The notes beneath the pieces were generated by a model that ran no database searches, had not been told where the DNA came from, and saw nothing but the letters and a program-made list of their open reading frames with translations. The position numbers and the translations under genes are program-made. DNA of 64,000 nt from Hirundichthys speculiger (lineage: Eukaryota; Chordata; Actinopteri; Beloniformes; Exocoetidae), in the NCBI GenBank assembly GCA_018398805.1, contig JAGFBZ010001279.1, positions 558,001 through 622,000 on the forward strand, given 5' to 3'. Of this stretch, positions 1 through 12,400 are shown piece after piece. The first letter of the stretch is position 1; every line of letters begins with the position of its first letter.

Positions 1-105
1 TCAGCACACCGGATTCAAATGAATGGTTCAATAGCAGACCTGTGCAGACCTGATGACAAGGTGGGGGTGATCAATTCATTTGAATCAGGTGTGCTAAAGC
101 AGGAA
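1..105. repeat. Foldback MITE-like repeat cut by the window edge
   Basis: Bases 2-26 and about 73-98 are inverted copies of each other around the core GATTCAAATGAAT, with AGCACACC next to it. The pattern resembles a short foldback repeat common in fish introns. It lies in the VWA8 intron downstream of exon 10, and its outer end may be missing at base 1. Confidence 0.55.
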
Positions 106-310
106 AATATCCAAGACATCCAAAGTATTAACTTGGGGTTAAGTTGTTTTTTTTTTTACTTTTCTAGGTTAGATGGGGGGGGGGGTAAAAAAAATATTCT
201 GCACCTTCTTAAAAGTAAGCATGATGTGTTAATCTAATTATAAAAAACTGAAAAAAAAAAAAAGTCAAATGTAAGCTATAATGCAACAAATGAGGGAACA
301 GTAAAGGTAC

Positions 311-439
311 CTGAAAGGTGATGTCCTTGTCTGCAACACGTATTGTGACATCTGCGCTGCCGTCAAGATCGTTGGCCCTGGATACGCTCAGAATAGCGGT
401 GGGTGGTGCCTGACGGCGACCGTCCAAAAGCTCAAACCG
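311..439 (-). CDS. vwa8: VWA8 coding exon 10
   Basis: 43 codons starting [20 protein letters not shown] and ending [14 protein letters not shown]. The ends match human RFELQD...SVTIRIADKEVTIK; the middle diverges. The acceptor is TTTCACAG and the donor CAG|GTACCT. This is the last VWA8 exon in the window. Confidence 0.93.
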
Positions 440-3400
440 CTGTGAAAGACGCCAAAGAAAACATGCAGGCAATAAGAAATGCATCTGAATAATATGTCTA
501 GACATATGAGCACATTAAAAAAAAAAAAAAAGACACGCATGAAGACTATTTGGACTGGTGATGCAGCCCGACTTACACTCAGCACACCCTCGACAGCGTT
601 GTGTCCATCCTTCCCCAAGATGTCCTTGTAGGGGTAAAGTCTCTGGATGAGCTGCTGGGAGGACAGCATGGGGAAAGTGTTCTACAGCAAAGAAGAAAAG
701 AATTAGACATGCTTTATTTTTTTTAATCTTTTATAGTTCTGAGATGTGATTTATATTTCTCCCTCGGGTCTCACCAGAACTTGGAGGGCAGGTAGCAGAT
801 TGTCCACCGGGAAATCCGGGAGGCCGAGATTGGAGGATTCCTGGGAGCACAGCGTGGTGGCGAATGACAGCAGCTGGGACACCCTGACACACAGGAAACA
901 ACGTGATACTACACAACACATATTAAAGGAACCCATTTAAGAAGGCCCAACCTTCAGCATGTGCCATTACCTTTCAGCAGGAACATTTGGGCCTGCAGTG
1001 TACAACACTTCCAACTGGTCCTGGAAATGACAACAACAAAAAAAAACAGTATGTTTTTCTAACATGATTTTCTCCGTAATGAGACATTCTGGTGTTTGGG
1101 AAACTTTTGGTGTTGGATGATCAACAGAATCCTGGACTGACCTTGAATGGTAGGTAATAAATGTCTCTGGCCTGGAAGCGAGAGCGGAGAGGAGGATCTA
1201 GAGGGTTGCCCTTGTATTTGGGAACAGGAAGACCAAGAGCAATGACCCGAAAGTCCTCGCTTACACGGACTATCTTCCAGCTGTCCAGCTCCTCTTTGGT
1301 GTGCTCCTGCAAAGTAGTAAAGCATAAACCCCCACTTTTTTTTTTTACCATGTATAACTTGGCAAATTTACGTAATTATTCACTGTCGAGGCAGAAAAAA
1401 AAAATCATGCACTAATAATTTTTTGGACCACTTTCAATTTTGGATATGATATCCGTTCTCTACAGCTCTGTCTTGACAACCTTAACCAATGTCACAGCAT
1501 TTATTTCCACCGAGCATTCTGCTATTTATTCCTCAAGATCATGTACTGATGATGACAGGAGAGTCGGGCTGCTGCTTTTAGACTTAACCAGTTTATTCTA
1601 AAGTTTCTCAGAGGGATCAAGGTCTGGAAGATGTGGCAGCCAATCCATGTGTGACACTTATATATATTCCACTCTTTCACAATTTGATCCTGTCCTTGGA
1701 ATAAGTCTGCATTATCAGGGAAGAAAACACATCTACTGAAGGAAAAACCAGGTAATCAAGTAAATTCAGATAGCCAGCTGACCTAATTTGTTTTTTTGGG
1801 GGGACAGCTAACATTCCTCAGCCCAGACGTCACCAACTGAAGTTCATAATACAGCAACCACAGATTTGCACAATAGGCATTATGAGCGCATCACTTCGGC
1901 TGCCGTCCTTCTTACTCTGACGCATCCATCACCGTACAGCCCAGTATACCTGGACTCATCCTCATCAGACCACATGACCTTTGCTCCAGAGTCCAATCTT
2001 TATGCCCACTGGCGAACTGAAGACCCTTTTTTTCTTATTTGCCTCACTGATGAGAGGTTTTCTTCAGGCTCCACAGCTGTTTAGTTCCGATACACTGAGT
2101 TCTCCTGGAAAATTGTGGTTGACCAAAATTCTTCCAGGTTTTAATGATGCGTGGGACAGTAATGATGCTTGGGAATGGGGAAGACACGCAGCGAAGGGTC
2201 GCAGACTGGGAATTGAACCTACGACTGCTGCAGGAGGACTGCAGCCTCATTCTTGAGTCGCCTGCTTAAACCACTGGCCCATGCAGCATGTTTGCTTGAT
2301 GCAGACCAATAATTTCCCCTTCCTAAATACAATATTTTTCTGTGACTTCGAAGTGTGTCTTCTGCTATAATGCTTTAAAGCACATGTGTCAAACTCAAGG
2401 CCCGCCGTGAAATCATATTCGGCCCGCGAGATCATTTTATATTATCGTTATTAATGGCCTGAAGATATAAAGCGCTGATTAAAACAATACTGCACAGAAC
2501 TACAGATCCCAAAATGCAATGCTTCAACGGCCTTTCCGCACGCTTACCGCGTCAATCAAGTCTAGTTTCAAGCTTCATCCGCAGAGTGGACTCCAATTTG
2601 CGTGTAACAGAAGTAGTAATGGACATTAAATCGATGCACGGGACAACAACTGGAAAAGACATTATTGAAAACGTATGTGAAAGTGTAACAGACATGAAAC
2701 TGCCCTGGGACAAACATACTGAAATGAAAACAGATGGAGCAGCGACTATGTGGAGTAAATAAGGTGAACTAGTGGGAAGGATGCGAGTGAAGAAGCAGGA
2801 GGAGAACTGTCCTGGTGAGTTAACAACATCACTGCATCAGACACCAGGAAGCTCTATGTGGCTGAAGATGGACCATGATGAGACCTGGAACACAAACCGT
2901 AAACTTTATCTGAGCTAAAGCATTAAATCACTGGCAGTTTGGTTCCTTTATGCGGGAGATAGATTCAGAGTTTGCTACATTCCTTATCATCCAGAGGTGC
3001 GTTGACTCAGTCCGAGGAAAGTTCTCAACAGAGGTTTTGAGCTCAGCAACTAAATCTGTCAGTTAAGGACAGTATAGGAAAAGACTCCACAGTTTGGAGG
3101 GATGAAAAGTGGAAGTGTGAGTTGGCGTTCTTGCCTCATCTTCACGCCTTAAATGTGCAGCTCCAGGGACGTCACCACATGATCACTGACATGTATGACG
3201 CAGTGAAGCTGCTTTTATGGGAGAAACAATTCGATCACATGTCGTAAGAGCAAAAAAAAACTGAATGATTTGAATTGTTATTGCTGAAAGCACACATTTT
3301 ATGTATATTTCCAGGTTTTCAAGCAAGTTCATATTTCTAACTTGTATAATTTTGAAAGGAGATATTTTTAAGGAGAGCAAAATCTTTTGGGATATTTTGA

Positions 3401-6400
3401 AGTTTATTTCTTATATACATTGACATAAGGAGCAAAGGAATTCTAATGTTATTTTAATGTTAAGTTGCTCATATTTCTTACTTGTATCATTTAACAAGAT
3501 ATTTTTATGGAGGGTAATATATTAAATATAAGTTATTTAGGGTTTAAGTTTATTACAGAATAATATTGTTTTTTTATTGTCTGTTTTTATTCATATTTAT
3601 GTTCCAAAAACATTTCGTTTTAGTGTGTTCAATAAATGTTTATCCTGTTCAGTCCGCGAACTGAAGCGTGTTTTGAATTTTGGCCCCCGGTGCAGTTGAG
3701 TTTGACACCCCTGCTTTTAAAGGATAACAGGCTACTCCATACATCAGTTATGGTTAAACAACTAGTTAAAGCTAAGACATATTAATCACTGCAGTACTTT
3801 TCCAATGAGAGACTCTTACCTGTTTGGTTATTTAAATCCAGGTATTGGCTTTTTTTTTTGACTGGCAGAGTATATTAAATGTAATGTGTAAAAAGCTGCA
3901 TGTACAAGTGATGACGATGATTATTTTATATTTTTTGGAAACACAGGAACATCGTAGGGGTTGTGTGAAATTTCACTCCTTTAGTGTGAATATCACCAAA
4001 AAGAAAAAAGAATTACTGCAGAACATCCAGATACACCCACAGGAGTGAAGTCTGTCACCTTCAAGTGTTTCATATAAAGGTTAACACAATGCTTAACTTC
4101 CAAACTGGAAAGCGTTCACTGATAGTAGAAGAGGCGCCAGCACTGACCTGTAGGAGTTTGTCATAACGCTCAGCCGACATCAGGAAGCGCCCGTCCTCCA
4201 GCTGCATCTCTCTGTTCTCCAGCAGGTTGTTAAGGACAGGTAGAACATTCCGCTCTGCTTTCTCCAGCCCTTCCAGGACCAGGACTCGACCTTGTGTTGC
4301 TGCCCTCACTGCACACTAGAGGCAAACACACACACACACAAAAACAAACTAACCAATGAAGTACATCAAGATTCAAAAAGAGATGAAGAGGAAGATGCTG
4401 GAATCAGGAAATGGCTGATCTTAAAGCTGACACCACCCCGTCCGCCACATGGTTCACCCTTGGGTCACATCTGCTGCTTCATTGTCCAGAATGACCTCTG
4501 ATTCTGTATAACTTTAAGAGCTTTTATTCAAAGATCAACCTGACAAACCATGTGGCCTCACTGCCTATGCTCTAATAAAATTCCAATGAAGCCCTTCCTG
4601 AGGATGTCCTCAACTTATTGTGTTCAGAACATCCTCCAAACTACTCCAGAAGTTTCAAAACAGTCCCTGCTGTTTGAGGAATGTCTATATTCTGCTACCA
4701 AATAAAAACTTCTGAGTTGGCTTTGTTTAGGATGTGTGCATGTGAGCACTTGTATACTTTTTTTTTGCAAAAAAGAAAGTATATCCCATTTCATTCATGA
4801 AAAAAAAAAATCTGTTTTTTTTTTTTTTTTTTCAGATTTTTAAATAGGGTAAATTTATCCTAAGATTCACAACAAGACATAATAGCAAAGCAAAACCATT
4901 GGCTAAACTTCAAGGTTGTCTTAATGACATTAAGTCCTGGATGTCCTCTAACTTTTTGCTTCTAAACTCGGATAAAACAGAGGTTATTGTCTTTGGTCCC
5001 AAACACCTGAGGAATGGATTAACTGGGTTTATGCTGGCCTCCAGCACAGCTGTGAAAAACCTTTGAGTCATTTTTGATCAGGATATGTCATTTAAACAGC
5101 ATTTTAATCAGGTTTGTAGACAGCCTTTTTTCATCTCTGAAATATCGCCAAGATTAGGAACATGCATGCTGCTGCTATTGGATCAGTTGGAGGCTATTCA
5201 GCACACTTTTGGACATCCTGCTAATAACACAATGGAATAATCTGGTCTAGAAGTGACAAATGCGTGGATTCGTTTTTTTAGCATCACACTGGGAGAGGAT
5301 GCTTCTGATCTTGGAGATATTACAGAGGTGAAAAAAGGCTGTTTTACCAACCTGATTAATAGGCTGCCTAAATGACATATCTTGATCAAAAATGACTCCA
5401 AGGTTTCTCCCAGTTGTACTGGAGGCCAACGTAAAATCAGCTAATCTGTTCCAAATGTGTTTGGGAGCACAAAAACAATATTAATATCAGTTTTATCAGA
5501 ATTTAAAAGTTAAAAGTGTGTGGACATCCAGGTCTGAATGTCTTACAGACATGCCTGAATGTTGGCAAATGGTTCTGCTTCCTCTGGTTTCATGGATAAA
5601 TACAGCTGCATATCATCGGCACAGCAATGAAAATCTATGTTGTAGCTCTGGATAATTTTTCCCAAGGGCAGCATGTACAGAGTGAAGAGGATCGGTCCTA
5701 AAACTGAACCCTGTGGGACGCCGTAGCGGAAGAAACCTCATTAACATGAATGAACTGGAACCTGTCAGATAAATATGACTTAAACTAGCCTAGTGCTGTC
5801 CCTTTAATCCCAATAATGTGCTCTTATCTGTGCAGTAACAGAAGCAGCACTGAGGTCCAGCAGAACTAGTATGGACACCGGTCGCCTTTTTAAAGTTAAG
5901 GTTAAATTACTGCAACTTTAAAAACTTGTGGTACATATCCTGATTTTAGGGACAGGCTAACCTGATCTAATATTGATGTACCAATAAGAGAGAAAACATT
6001 TTTGAGTTGAGTTGGGATGGGGTCTAGTAGACACATGGACGGTTTAACTTTACTGGTGTTTGAGGTGAGCTTAGAGAGGCCTATAGGAGGGAGAGAGTCT
6101 AGAGTCAGGTCAGGGTGTTGCAAATTCTCTGAGCAGTGCAAAGCCTGAATTGCGGGGGAATTCACTGTATGTCCACTTCTATGAAGACTGACAAGTGCGT
6201 CAAATGTTTTCAGCTTGTGAATAGACTTGGTCACAGCAGAATGACTCTACACGGTTTGGAAATAACCTTATAATAATCCCAATCATGGAAAATATGAGCT
6301 CATTTTGACTTTGATCACAGCAACACATGTCAAAAAAGTTGGAACAGGGTGATGTTCACCATTGTGCAGCATCCCCTCTTCTTTTAACATCTGTCTGTAA

Positions 6401-9400
6401 ACATCCAGGAAGTGAGGAAACCAGTAGCTGGAGCTTCAGGAGAGGAATGTTGTCTCATTCTTGTCTGGTGCAGGATTTTCTACTGGTGAAATGTCTGGAC
6501 TACTGGCACGCCACTTCAGCATCTGGACTCTTCTCCAATGAAGCCATGCTGTTGTGATGGATGCAGTATGTGGTTTAGCACTGTCTCACTGAAATATAGG
6601 TGGACTTCCCTGAAAGAGACGTTGTCTGGATGGGAGCAGATGTTGCCTTGAAACTTCTATGTTGTCTTCAGCATTGATGGAGCCTTTCCAGATGTGTAAG
6701 CTGCCCACACCATAGACACTAATGCAACCCCATACCATCAGAGAGGCTTCTGAACTGTCTGCTAATGACAAGCTAGATCTTCAAAGCCTTTGCATTTTTA
6801 CATAGAGAAACATTTTTCTGAAACTGTTCCACAATTTTTCGATGCAGTTTGTCAGAGACTGGTGAACCTCAGCCCATCTCTACATCCCAGAAGATCTGTC
6901 TGTCTGAAATGCTTCTTTTATACCCAGTCACGTTCCTGATCTGTTGCCAATTAACCTAACTGGTTGTAAATGCTTCTCCATTTGTTTTAGATTTGTAACA
7001 AATCATTTTTTAGCCCATTGCTGCCACAGTTCCAATTTTTTAAAAATGTGTTGCTGCCATCAATGTCAAAATGAGCTCATACTTTCCATGAAATAATTAA
7101 ACGTCTCAGTAGAACATTAAGAACATCTGATATGTTCTTTATGTTCTACTGGGAATAAAATATGATTCTATGAGATTTGTAAGTCATTGCATTTTGTTTT
7201 TATTTACATTTTACTCAGCTTCCCAACTCTTTTGAAATTGCAGTTGTAGATGGGAAAGCAACAACTGCCTGCTCACCCTCAATTACCCTCTTATTTCTGC
7301 ATTTTGGCTTAGTTTATGTTAAGTAAATGCTTAGAAGGTATAATATGTTACGCATTGTTGTACATCACAAATTCATTGCAAGGCCTTGAAAGGACCTGAT
7401 GGTTTTCTTATAATGTCCTGATAAGCAGAGCCTCAGAAATGAAAGAGAACGTGCAGTACATTCTTTTTTACATAACTGTGTGCGCAGATGCACTTTTCAG
7501 CAGAATTCAAAAAGAACATCTGACGTCAAGAGGCAGGAAACTTTAGCTGTCTGGGTGGACCGCAGAGCGAGAGGCCATGTAATTAGGTTAACATGTAAAT
7601 ACGTGGCACGTTGTGTGGGAAGCAAAGCCATAAAACTATAGTGAGGACCAGATGCTCTATATTTAACTCTTGATCCATTTTCAGCACCAACACTATAATC
7701 AGATAATTGTTAGAAATGTGCATGACGCAGGGATGGGGAAGCACAGACAGGTCTTATGTTCCTCCTGATAGGAACCCTGCAGAAAGAAGACAAACATCTC
7801 AGCTGTTACTAAGACGCTTTGAAAGAAAATTAAAGAGATGTTAAAGAAGGATGAATAGATGTAGAACTGTCAATAAGAATTCAAAAAGAGATGCATTTAA
7901 AATACACACTTTATAAAACCCATAACACACAACTGTTGACAGGTGAAGTGGATAAGATTAGGTTCTTTCAAACACCTGTAACCTTTTAATAGTTCTTATA
8001 CTGACTTTGGTGTGTCCACCTCTGGAACTGCAGACTCCACTATATACTCAACTCTACCATGCACCAGGGTAACAATCTGAGATGTAACCATACGATGAAT
8101 CTGCAGCTCCACAATAATAGGAAAACATGCAACACTGTTGAATATTCTAATCGGAAAAATAACTTGCATAATATAAATAAATACTGCAGTGTGCGATGTT
8201 ACTGTCTTTCTGCTTTGCTGATAACATACAGCCTACACAGAAACACAAAAAAAATGCATTAATTTCTATTCCAAGCATGGTTTAGAGCATGGTTTTATGG
8301 GGGGAGGGGGGGTGCACCTGGCAACATCTGCTGCATTGGCACTGAACCAACTTAGTTGCATGGCAACAGTCTCTTGATCATTTAAGAGAACATCTTAATG
8401 CCTTTAAAACATTCTCAGCTGCTCTATAAAAATGTCCCTTACTACTTAAATTTTTGAAATGGATAAATAAAAATTTGAAAATAAGTAAAATAATTTAGCC
8501 CAAATGTAAAGCTAAAATGTAAATACTATGAAATCATCTTGCTGTTATCAAATATTAAGTTTAGTGCTATACGCTAACAGTCTGAGCTCTGGAGACACTG
8601 GAAGAGTTGTCTTTTAAATTAATGTTGGTGTGTTTTTTGTCTTTGTGTGTGCTTCTTGGACCTCGAGTCTGCAATAAAGTTCATCTATCTATCTATCTAT
8701 CTATCTGTCTATCTATCTGTCTATCTATCTGAGTCTATAATGGTAGTTATCTCGCCCAGACTTTTTCAGTATTAAGAGGGATTTAAGTAAAGTGCAAGAA
8801 CACCAAATTGGGAGAAAATTCTAAAAAGTTAAATAAATGAAAAAAAAATCTGCCTTCATGGTAAACGTCTGGCCAAAGAAACTAGCCCAAGAAGCAGTCT
8901 ATAAGGATGTAAACTCCCGTAAAAGTGTAGACAAAACGCTTTAGACTGGCACATGTGACTGACTCACATGCAGTCTAACGTAAAGTGAATTTGTGTGCGT
9001 GCTCTTTTAAAGCATGAATTCTTCTTCTTCAGTTTTTTCCTCGCTCCTCTCTTTCAGCTTAGTTCAATTCAACATTTCATGAATCAGAAAAGTTACATTT
9101 CCTTTCTGCTCTGTCATTGTGATGCTCACATTGTGTGCTGCAAAGTTGTCCGGAGCAACTTTTCAAATTTGTAAAAGTTGGCCTGCTGGGCGGAGTAGTT
9201 TTTAACGACGATTGCAATTCTGCACGTGAACATGTTGATGCAAGCCGGTAAACAGAAGCAGGGAGGAAGGAAACGAGACCAAAACTTAAGATGTCGACTG
9301 AACAGGCCAAATAAGACTTTTACACAAATATCAATGGACAACTTTGTGACAGCTTGACAAGCATAAATAGAGATATTTTTGCAACGGCAGTCAGTGATAC

Positions 9401-12400
9401 ATCCTTGAATAACAGCAGTGCTTCTCAATTATTTTGTGCTCCGCCTCCTCCGGGAAGAAGAAAACATTTCGCGCATCTAGATTGGCCAAATATTTAATTC
9501 AGGTCCAGAGGGTGGATGGACAGCACTTTGAAATAAAACTACAGTAGTACGTCAACTTACGAAATTAATTCGTTATGAAAGTCGTTTCGTAAACGGAAAA
9601 GTTCGTAATTAGTAACGCATTTTACCCTATAAATAGCCTAATCCGTTACAAGACGCCCAAAAGTCGGACATCATTTTTTATAAATTCTAAATAATACATG
9701 AAATGACATAAAAACCTGTAAGAAATACGTGTTAGAGTTAGATTATTGCTATACTAATGTAAAGAATAAAGAACAAAAAATAAAGTACATTAAAGAATAA
9801 AAATTGTTTGTTTACCTGGGTTACGCTCATACAGACAAGGGGCCCTCCTAGCCAATGGGATGCCAGGAAGATGCTGAGCAATAGCCAATGACAGAGCAGC
9901 TCGGACACACCGCTTTCAAACCGAGATACAGGAGCCGACAAGTATGTTTACGTTCGGTGGACTCTGGGAGCTGCGAGTAGCAGCGCGTATTTTGAAAATT
10001 TTCACCTTCGTAACCTGGAATTTCTTTCGTATATGGATGCAATATTTTTCCAAAGAGGCCTTTCGTTAGCTGGAAGTTTCATTAATAGATACATTCATAA
10101 GTAGAGGTACCACTGTACTATTCATTCTGCTTGTTGACCACAGAACACTGAAGATCCTATCTGTGGTTTAAATGCAACCAGACAAAAAGCTGTAAAAAAT
10201 AAGTTTTTCTTCTGGGAGCTTCCTAGTTCCAAAATATTCATAAGGCCCTGAGAATTGTTTGATACAATCGTGCCGAATCATCTTCTAGTTGTCTTGATGG
10301 AAACCCTCTGATCTAGGCATTCATGTGGTTGTTATGTTTACACATGCCACCCACCATTGTTACAGACCACACACACACACACCCACACACCAGAAGATGT
10401 AGGCACTGCCCCTCCCCTCCCCACCCCAACCAAATGAAAACCGCTTACCTGCTCTTACTAAAGCTGCATCGGTCTATTTTCATTTTAAAACTAAAATGAT
10501 CTGCATCACAATTAATTTTAGCTCTGTGTCAGAAATAATCTACATGGACCAGCCGTAACGATATGACCAACCACCTTTGGGCTCGTGTATTGTGGAGTCT
10601 CAGAGTTGGGACTGGTTCCCACAGATGCCATCAGGATCCACCTGACTGGGATCTGGGGGGGGGGGGGGGGGGGGGGGGGGGCAAAAGTGAACAACGCAGG
10701 CTCTGTTGTTTTCTGTGAGCACGTCCTAAATAATTTGTAGAAGGGGCCCACTGCTGACCTGATGAAGGAGTGAGTGACTTTAGGGGGGTGACACTGCCAT
10801 GTGGGGGTGTGATGTTAATTTTAAAACCATCAGCAAGGTGCATCTGTTTGTTTTCTTATAGTGATGATCACGTGATATATGCTTGGCAAATCTAGAGTGG
10901 AAAAGCAGACCCAGATTTCCAAGTCATGAAGTGAATCAGCACGACTGTGACTGTTCTCAGTTTTCCCATCCATATTAGACCGCAGCAGGAGCATGTCGAA
11001 ACTGAAACAGGAAATCAAACATTTTCTGTTTTCAAGGGTGGAATTTGTCTGAGTAACATGGACGCCAGGTGTAACCGTTAAATGAAAACTGTTAATGTGG
11101 ACATCGCCTAACACAGTCCTTCTCAAATAGTGGGGTGCACGTGACCCCGGTGAACATGCATTTTTTTTTTTTTTTTTTTTTGACGTACTAGAATAAAGTG
11201 CAATAGCAAATATACTCCAGTAGGCGGCAGTGGCGCTCTCATTGTCAAAGTGTTTGCAGGGAGTCCGGTGATCCCTTAAGGGCCGTGTATACTCTCGCAG
11301 CAATGTGTCACCGTCAGCTTGTCGCAGAGATGCCGCTGTCAGTTTTGATTTATACTAGCGCGGTCTCCGCTATGTTATTCCATGCCACAACGCAAGAGCG
11401 ACAATCGCGAACTAGCTAAACTTACTAAACTTATCTCTTGCGTTTTCCATTACCTCACCTTCTCGGCCGTATCCAGACCCACATTCATCGCAATCTCCCT
11501 CCATGAATTACTAGAATATGTGCTGTCTTTGTAGTGTGGAGAACCAGAATCGTACAGATGTGGGTACTTCCTCATTTCTTCAATGACACTCTCTTTTCTA
11601 CGCGGATGTAGAATTGACCAATCAGAGGCCTCCTTTCTCGCCTCTCTGCGACACTGTCTGCGTCGACCTACAATTTTGGGTAGGACACCGGAGTGTCTGC
11701 GTAGTGTCTGCGTAGGGTGGGGGGGCATCTCTGCGTCGTCTGCGTAGGTGACGTTGACAGTCTGATGTTCGAGTATAAATCAGGCTTTAGTTTTCGTGGT
11801 TATTGGGGACCGGCGCGCAAGGGATCACTGTACTAGCTATATTGTGTCGGTTTTGTTTTTGCACGGACATGCGCGCACACAGCACAGAGAAGGAGGTATG
11901 AAGTGAACAAACCCTCGAGGAGACACCACGGAAAAATATTCAACAGGAATAAAAAGAAAGGCAGAGAGAGACGGAGATAATGAGACAAACGAAAGTCAGC
12001 AGAAAGTAAAGACGAGGAAAAATGACGATGCTGATGTAGCACTTGGCTTCACTGTGACTACAGTGGGACTGATGCACTTTAAATCTTTACAGACTAAAAG
12101 ACAATGTTAATAAAGTTATTCTTTGTTATAATCTATATTTATTTATTTTTTGTTTCCATTATTGTTAATAAGAATGCAGTGTTTGCAGAGGTGTACTTCT
12201 AACAATTTTATAGACAAATGATACTATTTATAGTCACGTTAGAGATGGGGGGGGGGGGGGGGGGGGGCAGCAGAAAATAATTGAGCACCACTGGCCTAAC
12301 AGGAGCAAATAGCTTAAAAAAAAAACATGGTTGGAGAGGCAAAGAGGCCACCCCTATGTTTAATGATTCTTATGTTCACAGGATTTCACACCAATGGAAA

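Noticed and set aside
8682..8731. Possible CRISPR-like or satellite array
   Set aside because: It is a simple ATCT microsatellite without spacers.
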